NCBI GenBank assembly: GCA_942493335.1
Contig: OW818693.1
Span: 1,612,001-1,676,000, forward strand
Source: JAEWSN01 sp942493335
GTDB lineage: Bacteria; Bacillota; Clostridia; DSM-8532
Length of the DNA stretch: 64,000 nucleotides
Direction of reading: 5' to 3'
Under the pieces are notes generated by a model. It had not been told where the DNA came from. It saw only the letters and a program-made list of their open reading frames with translations, and searched no databases. Positions within the stretch are counted from its first letter, which is position 1. Each line of letters starts with the position of its first letter. This document shows positions 50,985 through 58,959 of this stretch, piece after piece. The position numbers and the translations under genes were made by a program.

Positions 50985-51693
50985 ATTCCGGGAATGCCGA
51001 TATAATACGTTCCTCCCCGTCCAGATACATCAGGATCGGGATGCCGTATCCCTCGCCCCGCCATGTGTTCCCCGATACGAGTATACGGGTTTCATAAGCT
51101 GCTGCGATGGCGTTCGCCACTTCCTGTGGGGACAGGCTGGACGGATAAAAGGTCGAGAAGCCCCCGTTCCCCGATTTTTTCACGCCATCCACAGTCACGC
51201 GGGCTTCGTAGACCCCGTTTTCATCCGTATCGGATGCGCTTCCCGGGATGACACTTCCTCTCGCCCAAGGGACTCCCTCATAATGATACCCTGTCGCTGC
51301 TCCTCTTGCATTGACGGAGCCTGAAAAAATGTGTTCCAGGGCAGAGCGGGTAAAAACATCAGGGGTGTCAAGATCCGACAACGCAAAGTCTTCCGGCACG
51401 GGCAATGTATCAGCCGGGCCGGATGGGACCGTGGCCTGCGGAGCGGCTGAGACGATGGCCTGCGGGACAGAGGTCGGAGAGGCGTCTTCCGGCGATTCAG
51501 GCGTAGGAGAAGCTACGGTCGGAACTGGTGCATGCTTGTCCGGAGCGCCTTGCGTTGGCGAAGCTGTGACCGGAAAGGCCGTGTTTCCATCAGCCGGAAG
51601 CACTGTGCAGCCAGTCAAGCAGGACAGTCCGGCGATCACCAGCAGGATCGTCAGCAAAAAGGCCGTCGAACGCCTTATCCTGATCCCTGCCAA
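50971..51693 (-). CDS. Lipoprotein with C-terminal bacterial EndoU nuclease domain (candidate toxin)
   Basis: From the TTG at 51693 the protein has 240 residues: a signal peptide with lipobox LTGC (Cys29), a Pro/Ala/Thr/Ser-rich linker to about 117, and an EndoU domain (118-240). The domain shows ALEHIFSG with His121, TGYHYEG with His137, ENGVYEARVTVDG with a following KK, GFSTFYPSSLSPQEV and IPILMYLDG, the pattern of bacterial EndoU toxins that cut RNA. An immunity-like gene follows. The start is problematic: the ATG at 51737 with ideal AGGAGG reads only six codons in another frame. The open frame extends to 51861, overlapping the divergent carrier gene. Confidence 0.75.
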   Translation of the reverse strand: MAGIRIRRSTAFLLTILLVIAGLSCLTGCTVLPADGNTAFPVTASPTQGAPDKHAPVPTVASPTPESPEDASPTSVPQAIVSAAPQATVPSGPADTLPVPEDFALSDLDTPDVFTRSALEHIFSGSVNARGAATGYHYEGVPWARGSVIPGSASDTDENGVYEARVTVDGVKKSGNGGFSTFYPSSLSPQEVANAIAAAYETRILVSGNTWRGEGYGIPILMYLDGEERIISAFPEYEGG

Positions 51694-51811
51694 GCTTCTG
51701 TAAACACGTGTCTTTTTTATGGGAATCTGCTGTTCATGCCCTTCCTCCTGATGTATGATGAAAGAGTTGTCATCTCTACCGCCGTCGGGACATCCGGGAA
51801 GGATATGCATC

Positions 51812-52774
51812 ATGCGTGTGGTCTTGCAGATTTTCATCCAGAACATCCTCCCCATTTTCATTCTCGTCGCGCTCGGTTATCTGCTCAGCCGGAAGTTCGA
51901 GCTGGACATCGGAACCTTGAACAAGCTCAACTTCTGGCTGCTTGTCCCAGCCTTCATGTTCGCCAATCTCTATGTCACCGATATCGGCATCGACGCATTG
52001 AAAGCATTAGCGGTAGCGATGCTTATCCTGCTCACCAACATGCTGCTGGGTTTTATCATTTCCAAACTCCGTCATTACGACAACGGAATGGAGAATGCGT
52101 TCCAGAATTCCGTCATGTTCTACAACTCAGGAAACATCGGCATCCCGCTCATCACGCTGGTCTTCAGTACAGGCGCCTTTCTGGTCAACGGCGCGACCCC
52201 GTATCTGGACATTGCCTTGACCACACAGATCATGGTGTTGCTGGTCCAGAATGTCTCCGTCAATACCATCGGTTTCTTCAACGCCGGCCGGGCCAACCTG
52301 CACTGGAAGGATGCCGTGAAGAATGTGTTCAAGATGCCTGCCATCTATACCGTGGTGCTGGCCTTCCTGCTGAAGCTCGTTCCCGTCGATCTGACCGCGT
52401 TGCCGCTTTGGCCTGCCATCCTGTACCTGAAGGGAGCACTGGTCCCGACCGCCCTCATCATTCTGGGCATCCAGCTTTCCCGAACGAAATTCCGCTTCGA
52501 CAACCATCCTGCCTGGCTTGCCGTTTGCATGAGACTCATCGGCGGGCCACTTCTGGCGCTCCTTTTCGTGAAACTGCTCGGTCTGCAGGGCATCCTTGCA
52601 CAGGCCCTGCTCATATCAAGTGCAGTTCCGACCGCCGTCAATTCTGCCCTCATTGCGGTGGAATGCGACAATCATCCGGACTTTGCGACCCAGGTGGTTG
52701 TTCTGACCACCCTGCTCGGCAGCGTGACGCTCATCGGGGTCATCTTCGCCGCATCCGTCCTGTTTCCGGTGTGA
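51812..52774 (+). CDS. AEC (auxin efflux carrier) family transporter
   Basis: The 320-residue permease has ten membrane segments in two halves and family segments FILVALGYLLSRK, LNFWLLVPAFMFANLY, FYNSGNIGIPLITLVF and the late SSAVPTAVNSALIAVECD. Bacterial AEC proteins transport malate, other organic anions or amino-acid-like compounds. The start at 51812 follows GGGAAGGATATG; an upstream in-frame ATG (51755) is less likely. It is divergent from the EndoU gene. Confidence 0.9.
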   Translation: MRVVLQIFIQNILPIFILVALGYLLSRKFELDIGTLNKLNFWLLVPAFMFANLYVTDIGIDALKALAVAMLILLTNMLLGFIISKLRHYDNGMENAFQNSVMFYNSGNIGIPLITLVFSTGAFLVNGATPYLDIALTTQIMVLLVQNVSVNTIGFFNAGRANLHWKDAVKNVFKMPAIYTVVLAFLLKLVPVDLTALPLWPAILYLKGALVPTALIILGIQLSRTKFRFDNHPAWLAVCMRLIGGPLLALLFVKLLGLQGILAQALLISSAVPTAVNSALIAVECDNHPDFATQVVVLTTLLGSVTLIGVIFAASVLFPV

Positions 52775-52834
52775 TGATGAGGAAAGCGCCGGTCTGATGA
52801 TGTCGAAACGACGCGGAATGTCTCATCAACGCCA

Positions 52835-53689
52835 TCAAAGGAGTATTTCCCCATGATCCCGCATACGCACGCATTCACCTGGTGCAAGCCTGCGCATTCT
52901 TTCGTTTCCACCCGCTATCATCGCAGTCAAATCATCCGGATCTCCCGTTTGCGCGGGAGAATCCGACGCATAGGTCCCGTAATGGCAGGGCAGCAGCAGC
53001 GCGTGCCGATGGGCATTTGCCAGCACCGCGGCGCCCGCATGGCCGAGATGGTAGGTGCAGACGGATACATCCAGTGCGAGGAGTTCGACGCCGGGAACCT
53101 GCAGATGCTCTTCCATCAGGCGGGTGTCACCCGGGAAAAAGCAACGACAATCCGGCGTGGTGACGAGATACCCGCAGCAGTCACCAGGCTGGAAAGGTCT
53201 GCCATATTGTTCCGGGTCCAACAGTTGCCACGGATGATCCGCCGGTGTGATTTCCACTGAGATCTCTCCGAAACGGAAGACCTCCCCGGTCCGGCACATC
53301 CGCATGCCGGAGGTTTTCGCGCCAAAGCCGGCCAACCGCGCGAATACAGGCGGAGGTCCTGCAAAGACCGGGTTCAGGGCGATCAGACGCCGTGCGGTTT
53401 CAGGCCCCAGATGATCATCATCGGAATGGGTGTACAGGACGACATCCACTTGCGGGATCTCCGGAACGGAGACCGGATAAACCACCTTCATGGGCAGCCC
53501 GAGTTCACTGACCCTGCAATCCTCCTGCATTGTTCCGAGGACCGGATCGATCAGCAGGATTGTTCCGCGCGCATTGATCATGAATCCTGCTCCGGCGAGC
53601 CAGTAGACCGTGGTCCATTCATTCCGCCCGAAAGCCTCCGGACCCATTGGGACGGTTGTCATCGCGGAATCCTGATTTGATGGTTCCAT
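52835..53689 (-). CDS. Metallo-beta-lactamase fold hydrolase, UlaG-like
   Basis: The 284-residue protein has the MBL fold with metal motif THSDDDHLG (HxxxDH), an acidic ligand in FFPGDTRLMEEH, and the last histidine in LPCHYGTY. The N-terminal WLAGAGFMI and LIDPVLG are typical for the UlaG/YtkL-type lactonase-like group. The substrate is unknown. GTGAGGGTGT precedes the ATG at 53689. It converges on the AEC carrier gene with 60 bp between. Confidence 0.88.
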   Translation of the reverse strand: MEPSNQDSAMTTVPMGPEAFGRNEWTTVYWLAGAGFMINARGTILLIDPVLGTMQEDCRVSELGLPMKVVYPVSVPEIPQVDVVLYTHSDDDHLGPETARRLIALNPVFAGPPPVFARLAGFGAKTSGMRMCRTGEVFRFGEISVEITPADHPWQLLDPEQYGRPFQPGDCCGYLVTTPDCRCFFPGDTRLMEEHLQVPGVELLALDVSVCTYHLGHAGAAVLANAHRHALLLPCHYGTYASDSPAQTGDPDDLTAMIAGGNERMRRLAPGECVRMRDHGEILL

Positions 53690-53917
53690 ACACCCTCACA
53701 TCCTCATCCGGGTCACCCGTTCGCCTCCGTCATGGACAGGATACGCAGACCCCGATATACTGAATCTCGGAAGCCGGATCCGGCACCCTTCATGGCTGCG
53801 TCACGACATCCGCTCCCGCATCCGCAAACGCTTTCATGGGATCATATTACCATGGGGAAGCACATCCGTCTTCATGCATGCAACCGGATATCGATATGGA
53901 AAAGGCAGGAGTCCATC

Positions 53918-54739
53918 ATGGAAACACAGGGAATCAAGCAGATCCAGTCACGGAACGACCTTTATCAGGTGTTTCTCGCATTGAAAACAAACCGCAGGAA
54001 ACGTGCGGAGCACGGAGAACTCTTCGTGGAGGGGATCGAGGCGATCAAGCAGGTTCTGTCCGCGGGATGGCCGATCCGCAGCATCCTGTCGGCTGATTTT
54101 GCGGCGCTTTCCAACTGGGGAGCCGAAAGGGTCCGGGAGCAGCCTGACGCACGCCGGATCCAGCTGTCGCCGGAATTATACCGGGAATTGTCCGACAAGG
54201 ACGACCCCGCAGAAATGATGCTGATCGTCGAAGCACGGAAAGCGACCCTGCAGGAGATCAAGCTGCCGGAAGCGCCGCTGATCCTGCTTTTCGACCGGCC
54301 ATCCGATATGGGGAACCTGGGTTCTCTGATCCGCTCCGCCAACGCGCTGGGTGTGGATCTGGTTGTCCTCAACGGCCACGGCGTCGACCCGTTCGATCCG
54401 AAAACGATCCGTGCCAGCCTCGGCGCCGTATTTCATACCCCCATCGTCCAGAACGAATCCGCCGAAACATTGGAAGCCTGGCTGAACGGTCTGCGTGCCA
54501 CGTGCGGCCTGCAGGTAATCGGCACGGATTCGGGCGGAGACCTCACCCTTTCAGAATCGGGCATCCGCCGGCCGCTTGCTCTGGTCCTCGGAAACGAGGC
54601 GAAGGGGATGAGTGTCCGTTTGAAGCAATTCGCGGATCACATCGTGTCCATTCCGCTTCAAGGCGAAGTCAACTCGCTCAATGTCTCCTGCGCGGGTTCC
54701 ATCTGCCTGTGGCAGGCCTGTGTGAACAGTTTGGCGTAG
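53918..54739 (+). CDS. TrmH/SpoU family RNA 2-prime-O-methyltransferase
   Basis: The 273-residue protein has an N-terminal substrate-binding part (EGIEAIKQVL) and a SPOUT knot domain with the three motifs: NLGSLIRSANALG (motif 1 with Asn and Arg), LALVLGNEAKGMS (motif 2) and IPLQGEVNSLNVSCAGSICLWQ (motif 3). It methylates ribose in tRNA or rRNA from S-adenosylmethionine; the site is not clear. AGGAGTCCATC precedes the ATG at 53918; the frame extends upstream without support. Confidence 0.93.
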   Translation: METQGIKQIQSRNDLYQVFLALKTNRRKRAEHGELFVEGIEAIKQVLSAGWPIRSILSADFAALSNWGAERVREQPDARRIQLSPELYRELSDKDDPAEMMLIVEARKATLQEIKLPEAPLILLFDRPSDMGNLGSLIRSANALGVDLVVLNGHGVDPFDPKTIRASLGAVFHTPIVQNESAETLEAWLNGLRATCGLQVIGTDSGGDLTLSESGIRRPLALVLGNEAKGMSVRLKQFADHIVSIPLQGEVNSLNVSCAGSICLWQACVNSLA

Positions 54740-54747
54740 GAGAAATA

Positions 54748-55854
54748 TTACAAGGTGGAACAAACGATCCGGTTTTTTCCTTGGTCCTTCGCCTGATAAA
54801 GATACCGATCCGCACGATTGACGAGCAGGCGTGCGTCGTCCGATTCCTGCCAGACTGAAACACCGAAACTGCAGGTGATATGCAGGCCGTACGGATACTC
54901 CGCCTGCTCCACCGCCTGCTTCATTCGTGTCGTGATGGCAAATGCCTCTTCCTGGGTGGCCCCCGGGAAAAGAACAACAAACTCTTCCCCGCCCCAGCGC
55001 GCCACGAGGTCCTGTTTCCGCACTTCCTGACGGAATGCGCAGGCAAGCTTCTTCAGGACTTCATCCCCGACCAGATGTCCATGCTGATCGTTGATCCGCT
55101 TGAAATCATCCACATCCGCCAGTACAACCGCAAATGAACCCCTGCCCGCATTCGCCCGGACGAGCATGTCGTCAAGGTCGGCATCGAACTTGAGCCGGTT
55201 GTACGAATCCGTCAGAGGATCCTTCCAGGCAAGTTCCTTCAGCTTGTGGTTGAGGGCGAACTGTCCGCGTTTTTCCTTTTCGAGCCGCAGATGAAAGGAA
55301 ACCGCAACCGTCGCAAAGACTGCCGGCAACATGATGGCAGCCACCCATTCCTTCATCGCGACATCATGGAATCGATTCATGGCAACGAACAGGAAAAAGA
55401 GCCAGATGATCACAGTGGAGCCAAGCATCAGTTCAAAACGTCCCGGAATGACATAAAATGCGAATATGACGAGCACAACGGACATCAGCTGCAGCATGAA
55501 ATCGGGATGTTCATACAAGGAGGCAATATACAGGATGCCCATGCTGGCCATCGTCTCGGACAGAAAAAGACAAATCGTGTAGAAACGGTATGAATGGATG
55601 CGCGGCATCATCAAATACATGATGAGCAACCAGGCAAAGCAGGCGGCGCGCACGGTCACGATGCGGGACAGCACGTTGACATCCCGGTTCGACAGGAAGT
55701 CCGGAACGAGGAAGAACGCCAGCACGACGGCAAGCACGAGGATAATCTGCCGAAAGTCCTTCTTCAGACCGCCAAGGGTTGCCGCTTCGTATTCCCTTTC
55801 CGCCTGCGGATCCGAAAAACGGCCCAGACGGGTGATCGCAGGATTGGCTTTCAT
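54748..55854 (-). CDS. Membrane diguanylate cyclase (GGDEF)
   Basis: The 368-residue protein has six membrane segments (about 40-200) as sensor region and a C-terminal GGDEF domain opening with DPLTDSYNRLKFD. The active-site loop reads RWGGEEF, a functional variant, and RKQD five residues earlier is an RxxD inhibitory site, so product feedback is expected. It makes c-di-GMP. GGAGGAATCA precedes the ATG at 55854. Its stop is eight bases from that of the convergent trmH-like gene. Confidence 0.93.
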   Translation of the reverse strand: MKANPAITRLGRFSDPQAEREYEAATLGGLKKDFRQIILVLAVVLAFFLVPDFLSNRDVNVLSRIVTVRAACFAWLLIMYLMMPRIHSYRFYTICLFLSETMASMGILYIASLYEHPDFMLQLMSVVLVIFAFYVIPGRFELMLGSTVIIWLFFLFVAMNRFHDVAMKEWVAAIMLPAVFATVAVSFHLRLEKEKRGQFALNHKLKELAWKDPLTDSYNRLKFDADLDDMLVRANAGRGSFAVVLADVDDFKRINDQHGHLVGDEVLKKLACAFRQEVRKQDLVARWGGEEFVVLFPGATQEEAFAITTRMKQAVEQAEYPYGLHITCSFGVSVWQESDDARLLVNRADRYLYQAKDQGKNRIVCSTL

Positions 55855-56088
55855 TGATTCCTCCAGAATCCATGTCATATTAAGCGAAGTATACCATGAT
55901 ATGGGAATTTGTTCAAATCCGAGCCGGTGGGAGAAATGTTCAAATCCTGTCACCGTTCCGGGACATCCGATGGTCACCTGATTCCGATACAATGGAGAGA
56001 GGACGCCGGGATCCACGGGCATGCCTCCATCCGGAAACGGGACCAGCTTCGACGGACCCGGCCGGACAATCGAAAGGAGGAATCAACC

Positions 56089-58068
56089 ATGAAAGCCAGA
56101 CACATTCGAGTTCTTTCCATCCTGCTCGTTCTGACTTTGACCCTCACGGCCGCCGGATGCGCCGGCCCGTTTGCGAACACTGCCGCTTCTCCGTCGGCCG
56201 CCCAGGTGGAACCTTCCGCGAAAACGAAGGAAAGTACTTCAAATGTTCCTGCTGCAACCGATCCAGCTTCTCCGACAGTCTCCGTTTCCACCTCTGCGTC
56301 GGATACGCCTGCCCAAAGGGTGGCGACCGGTGAAATGACTGTTCAGCAATTGCTGGCTGAAATGACCCTCGACGAGAAAGTCGGGCAGATGCTGCAGGCG
56401 GAACGAAAATCAGCTGGTCCGGGTGCCGTAAGGAAATATGCACTCGGTTCCATTCTCAGCGGCGGCGGCTCCACGCCCGGCGCCAACACGCAGAAGGACT
56501 GGCTGGACATGATGCGGGAATACCAGAAAGCCTCCGCGGAAACCCGTCTCGGCATCCCCTTGCTGTATGGTGTCGATGCGGTGCATGGCCACAACAATGT
56601 GCTCGGGGCGGTCGTATTTCCGCACAATATCGGACTGGGCGCCGCCAACGACCCCTCGCTCATGTCGGAAATCGGGAAAGCAACTGCAATGGAAGTGGCG
56701 GCTACCGGCGCGCGTTGGGATTTCGCTCCAGTCCTTGCACCGGTGGGAGACATCCGCTGGGGGCGGACGTATGAAGGGTTCAGCGCAAGTGCGGACCGTG
56801 TGGCCGCCTTGGCGATCCCCTATCTCAAGGCAATCTGCGAGACGGGTCTGGCCGCAACGGCCAAACACTTCATCGGAGATGGCGCAACGGTCTGGCGAAC
56901 GGGTGACAGCAACTACCCCATCGATCAGGGAGATGCCAGGATGAGTGAGCAAGTCCTGCGAAAGACCTATCTCCCTCTCTACGAAAAGGCGGTCAAGGCT
57001 GGTGTCAAAACCGTCATGATCTCATTCAGCAGCTGGAATGGCATGAAGAATCATGAAAACAGGTACCTGATCACCGACGTACTGAAGGGTGAACTCGGAT
57101 TCAAGGGATTCACCGTCTCCGACTGGGAAGCGATCCACCAGATCGACGCGCCAGGTCTTCATGGACAGGTTGTGAAGGCGGTCAATGCCGGAATCGACAT
57201 GCTCATGGAACCCGATCACTGGCTGGACTGCCACGCGGAATTGGTAAAGTCGGTGAAATCCGGAGAGATCCCCCTTTCCCGCATCGATGATGCGGTAACC
57301 CGCATCCTGACGGTCAAACTCGAGATCGGCCTGCTGAAGGAACCGTTGGGGACTTCCGCCGATACCGCAACACCGCTTGGTTCGCCGGAAGTCCGGGCCG
57401 TGGCGCGCAAAGCCGTGCAGGAATCCCTTGTCCTTCTGAAAAACGAGAGAAACCAGCTGCCCCTGAAAAAGAGCGCAACCCTCTTCATGACCGGCCCGGC
57501 CCTGAATGACATGGGCGTGCAGTGCGGTGGCTGGACCCGCAGCTGGCAGGGTGGAATGGATGCAGGTGGGGAGAAATGGGTTCCCGGCACCACCATTCTG
57601 GAAGGATTTCAGGCGATTGCCTCCAAAAATGGCGGATCCATCGTGACAGATGCATCGAAAGCGGAAAAAGCCGATGTCGCGGTTGCTGTCCTGGGGGAAG
57701 TCCCATATGCGGAAGGAAAGGGGGACGACGCAACCCTGGGCCTGACCGACGGCATGGCACATCCAGGGAACCAGGCGGCGCTCGAAGCGGCGAAAGCGAC
57801 CGGACTGCCGGTCGTCGTCATTCTGGTCTCCGGCCGGCCCCGCCTTGTCGGCAGGGAACTAGACAAATGGCAAGGGTTTGTCGCCGCCTGGCTTCCCGGA
57901 TCCGAAGGCGAAGGCGTAGCCGATGTCCTTTACGGAGATGCGGTCTTCAAGGGCACGCTGCCCTTCGTATGGCCCGCAGTCATCGGACAGGCGGATACAA
58001 AGACACCGGGCCAATCCCAAAACAGCCCGTTATTTCCCTTGGATTTTGGGATGAAATACAGGGAGTGA
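56089..58068 (+). CDS. Glycoside hydrolase family 3 lipoprotein (beta-glucosidase/exo-glucanase-like)
   Basis: The 659-residue protein starts with a lipoprotein signal (LTAAGC lipobox), a short Ser/Thr/Ala-rich linker and the GH3 catalytic barrel: MTLDEKVGQMLQAER, LLYGVDAVHGHNN, TAKHFIGDGA and FTVSDWEAI with nucleophile Asp345. The C-terminal alpha/beta sandwich has QESLVLLKNERNQLPL. The pattern fits BglX/ExoP-like beta-glucosidases, not NagZ. It acts outside the cell on beta-glucans or cellodextrins. AAAGGAGGAATCAACC precedes the ATG at 56089. Confidence 0.94.
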   Translation: MKARHIRVLSILLVLTLTLTAAGCAGPFANTAASPSAAQVEPSAKTKESTSNVPAATDPASPTVSVSTSASDTPAQRVATGEMTVQQLLAEMTLDEKVGQMLQAERKSAGPGAVRKYALGSILSGGGSTPGANTQKDWLDMMREYQKASAETRLGIPLLYGVDAVHGHNNVLGAVVFPHNIGLGAANDPSLMSEIGKATAMEVAATGARWDFAPVLAPVGDIRWGRTYEGFSASADRVAALAIPYLKAICETGLAATAKHFIGDGATVWRTGDSNYPIDQGDARMSEQVLRKTYLPLYEKAVKAGVKTVMISFSSWNGMKNHENRYLITDVLKGELGFKGFTVSDWEAIHQIDAPGLHGQVVKAVNAGIDMLMEPDHWLDCHAELVKSVKSGEIPLSRIDDAVTRILTVKLEIGLLKEPLGTSADTATPLGSPEVRAVARKAVQESLVLLKNERNQLPLKKSATLFMTGPALNDMGVQCGGWTRSWQGGMDAGGEKWVPGTTILEGFQAIASKNGGSIVTDASKAEKADVAVAVLGEVPYAEGKGDDATLGLTDGMAHPGNQAALEAAKATGLPVVVILVSGRPRLVGRELDKWQGFVAAWLPGSEGEGVADVLYGDAVFKGTLPFVWPAVIGQADTKTPGQSQNSPLFPLDFGMKYRE

Positions 58069-58113
58069 GCATCCCGCATCACTGACACGCAACCGGTACA
58101 AGGAGGCATGCAA

Positions 58114-58959
58114 ATGGAATACCGCAAACTGGGGAAAACAGGCGTAGATCTCTCCATCGTCGGCTTCGGCGGCATTCTCGCGGCGCGCGAGGAACAGCCG
58201 GAAGCCAACCGTCTCGTGGAAGAAGCCATCGACGCAGGGGTCAATTACTTCGATGTGGCCCCCACCTATTTCGACGCCGAGGACCGCCTCGGGCCTGCAC
58301 TGGCGGGAAAACGAAACAACGTTTTTCTGGCGTGCAAAACAGAGAATCGGACCAAGGAAGGATCCCTGGACCTGCTGAAGACCTCTTTGAAAAAACTGCA
58401 GACGGATCATTTCGATCTGTACCAGTTCCACGCCGTCACCACCTTGCAGGATGTCGAGACGATCTTCGGGCCGAATGGCGCCATGGAGACGTTCCAATGG
58501 GCAAAAAAGACAGGACTCGTCAAGCATCTCGGTTTTTCCGCGCATTCGGAGGAAGCGGCGCTCGCCATGATCGAACGGTTTGACTTTGATTCAGTCCTGT
58601 TTCCCATCAACTGGGTGAACCTGCTCGACGGCCAATTTTCCCCACCCGTTCTGGCTGCAGCCAAGGCAAAGGGGATGGGCATCCTCGCCCTGAAGGGCAT
58701 GGCTCGCACGCGCATACCGGAAGGGGTTGAAAACCCGCGCGAAAAAACCTGGTATGAGCCGATTGACGAGGAAGAGCACGCAAAACTTGCGTATCGCTAC
58801 ACGCTCTCACAGGGAATCACCGCAGCAGTCCCTCCCGGATATGCAAAATGGTTCCGGTGGGCACTGGATGTGGGGAACAACTGGAAGCCGATCACCCCGG
58901 AGGAAATCGAGGTGCTTCGTCGCTATGCCCGGGGACTCACGCCTGTTTTTCCGCAGTAG
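58114..58959 (+). CDS. Aldo/keto reductase
   Basis: The 281-residue NAD(P)H-dependent oxidoreductase has the AKR barrel with catalytic residues in FDVAPTYFDAED (Asp, Tyr), LACKTEN (Lys) and YQFHAV (His). It lies 45 bp after the GH3 gene and may be cotranscribed. ATG 58114 is preferred since AAGGAGG is seven bases before it; ATG 58108 would be too close. Its 3-prime end overlaps the convergent GGDEF-EAL gene by 23 bp. Confidence 0.92.
   Translation: MEYRKLGKTGVDLSIVGFGGILAAREEQPEANRLVEEAIDAGVNYFDVAPTYFDAEDRLGPALAGKRNNVFLACKTENRTKEGSLDLLKTSLKKLQTDHFDLYQFHAVTTLQDVETIFGPNGAMETFQWAKKTGLVKHLGFSAHSEEAALAMIERFDFDSVLFPINWVNLLDGQFSPPVLAAAKAKGMGILALKGMARTRIPEGVENPREKTWYEPIDEEEHAKLAYRYTLSQGITAAVPPGYAKWFRWALDVGNNWKPITPEEIEVLRRYARGLTPVFPQ

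Noticed and set aside
55911..55948. Two GTTCAAATCC sequences resembling a tRNA T-arm
   Set aside because: No acceptor, D or anticodon arm can be folded around them; simple direct repeat in a promoter region.
56089..58068. NagZ (N-acetylglucosaminidase) as identity of the GH3 enzyme
   Set aside because: The NagZ KHFPGHGDT/DSH-type loop is absent; the sequence fits beta-glucosidase/ExoP-like GH3 enzymes.
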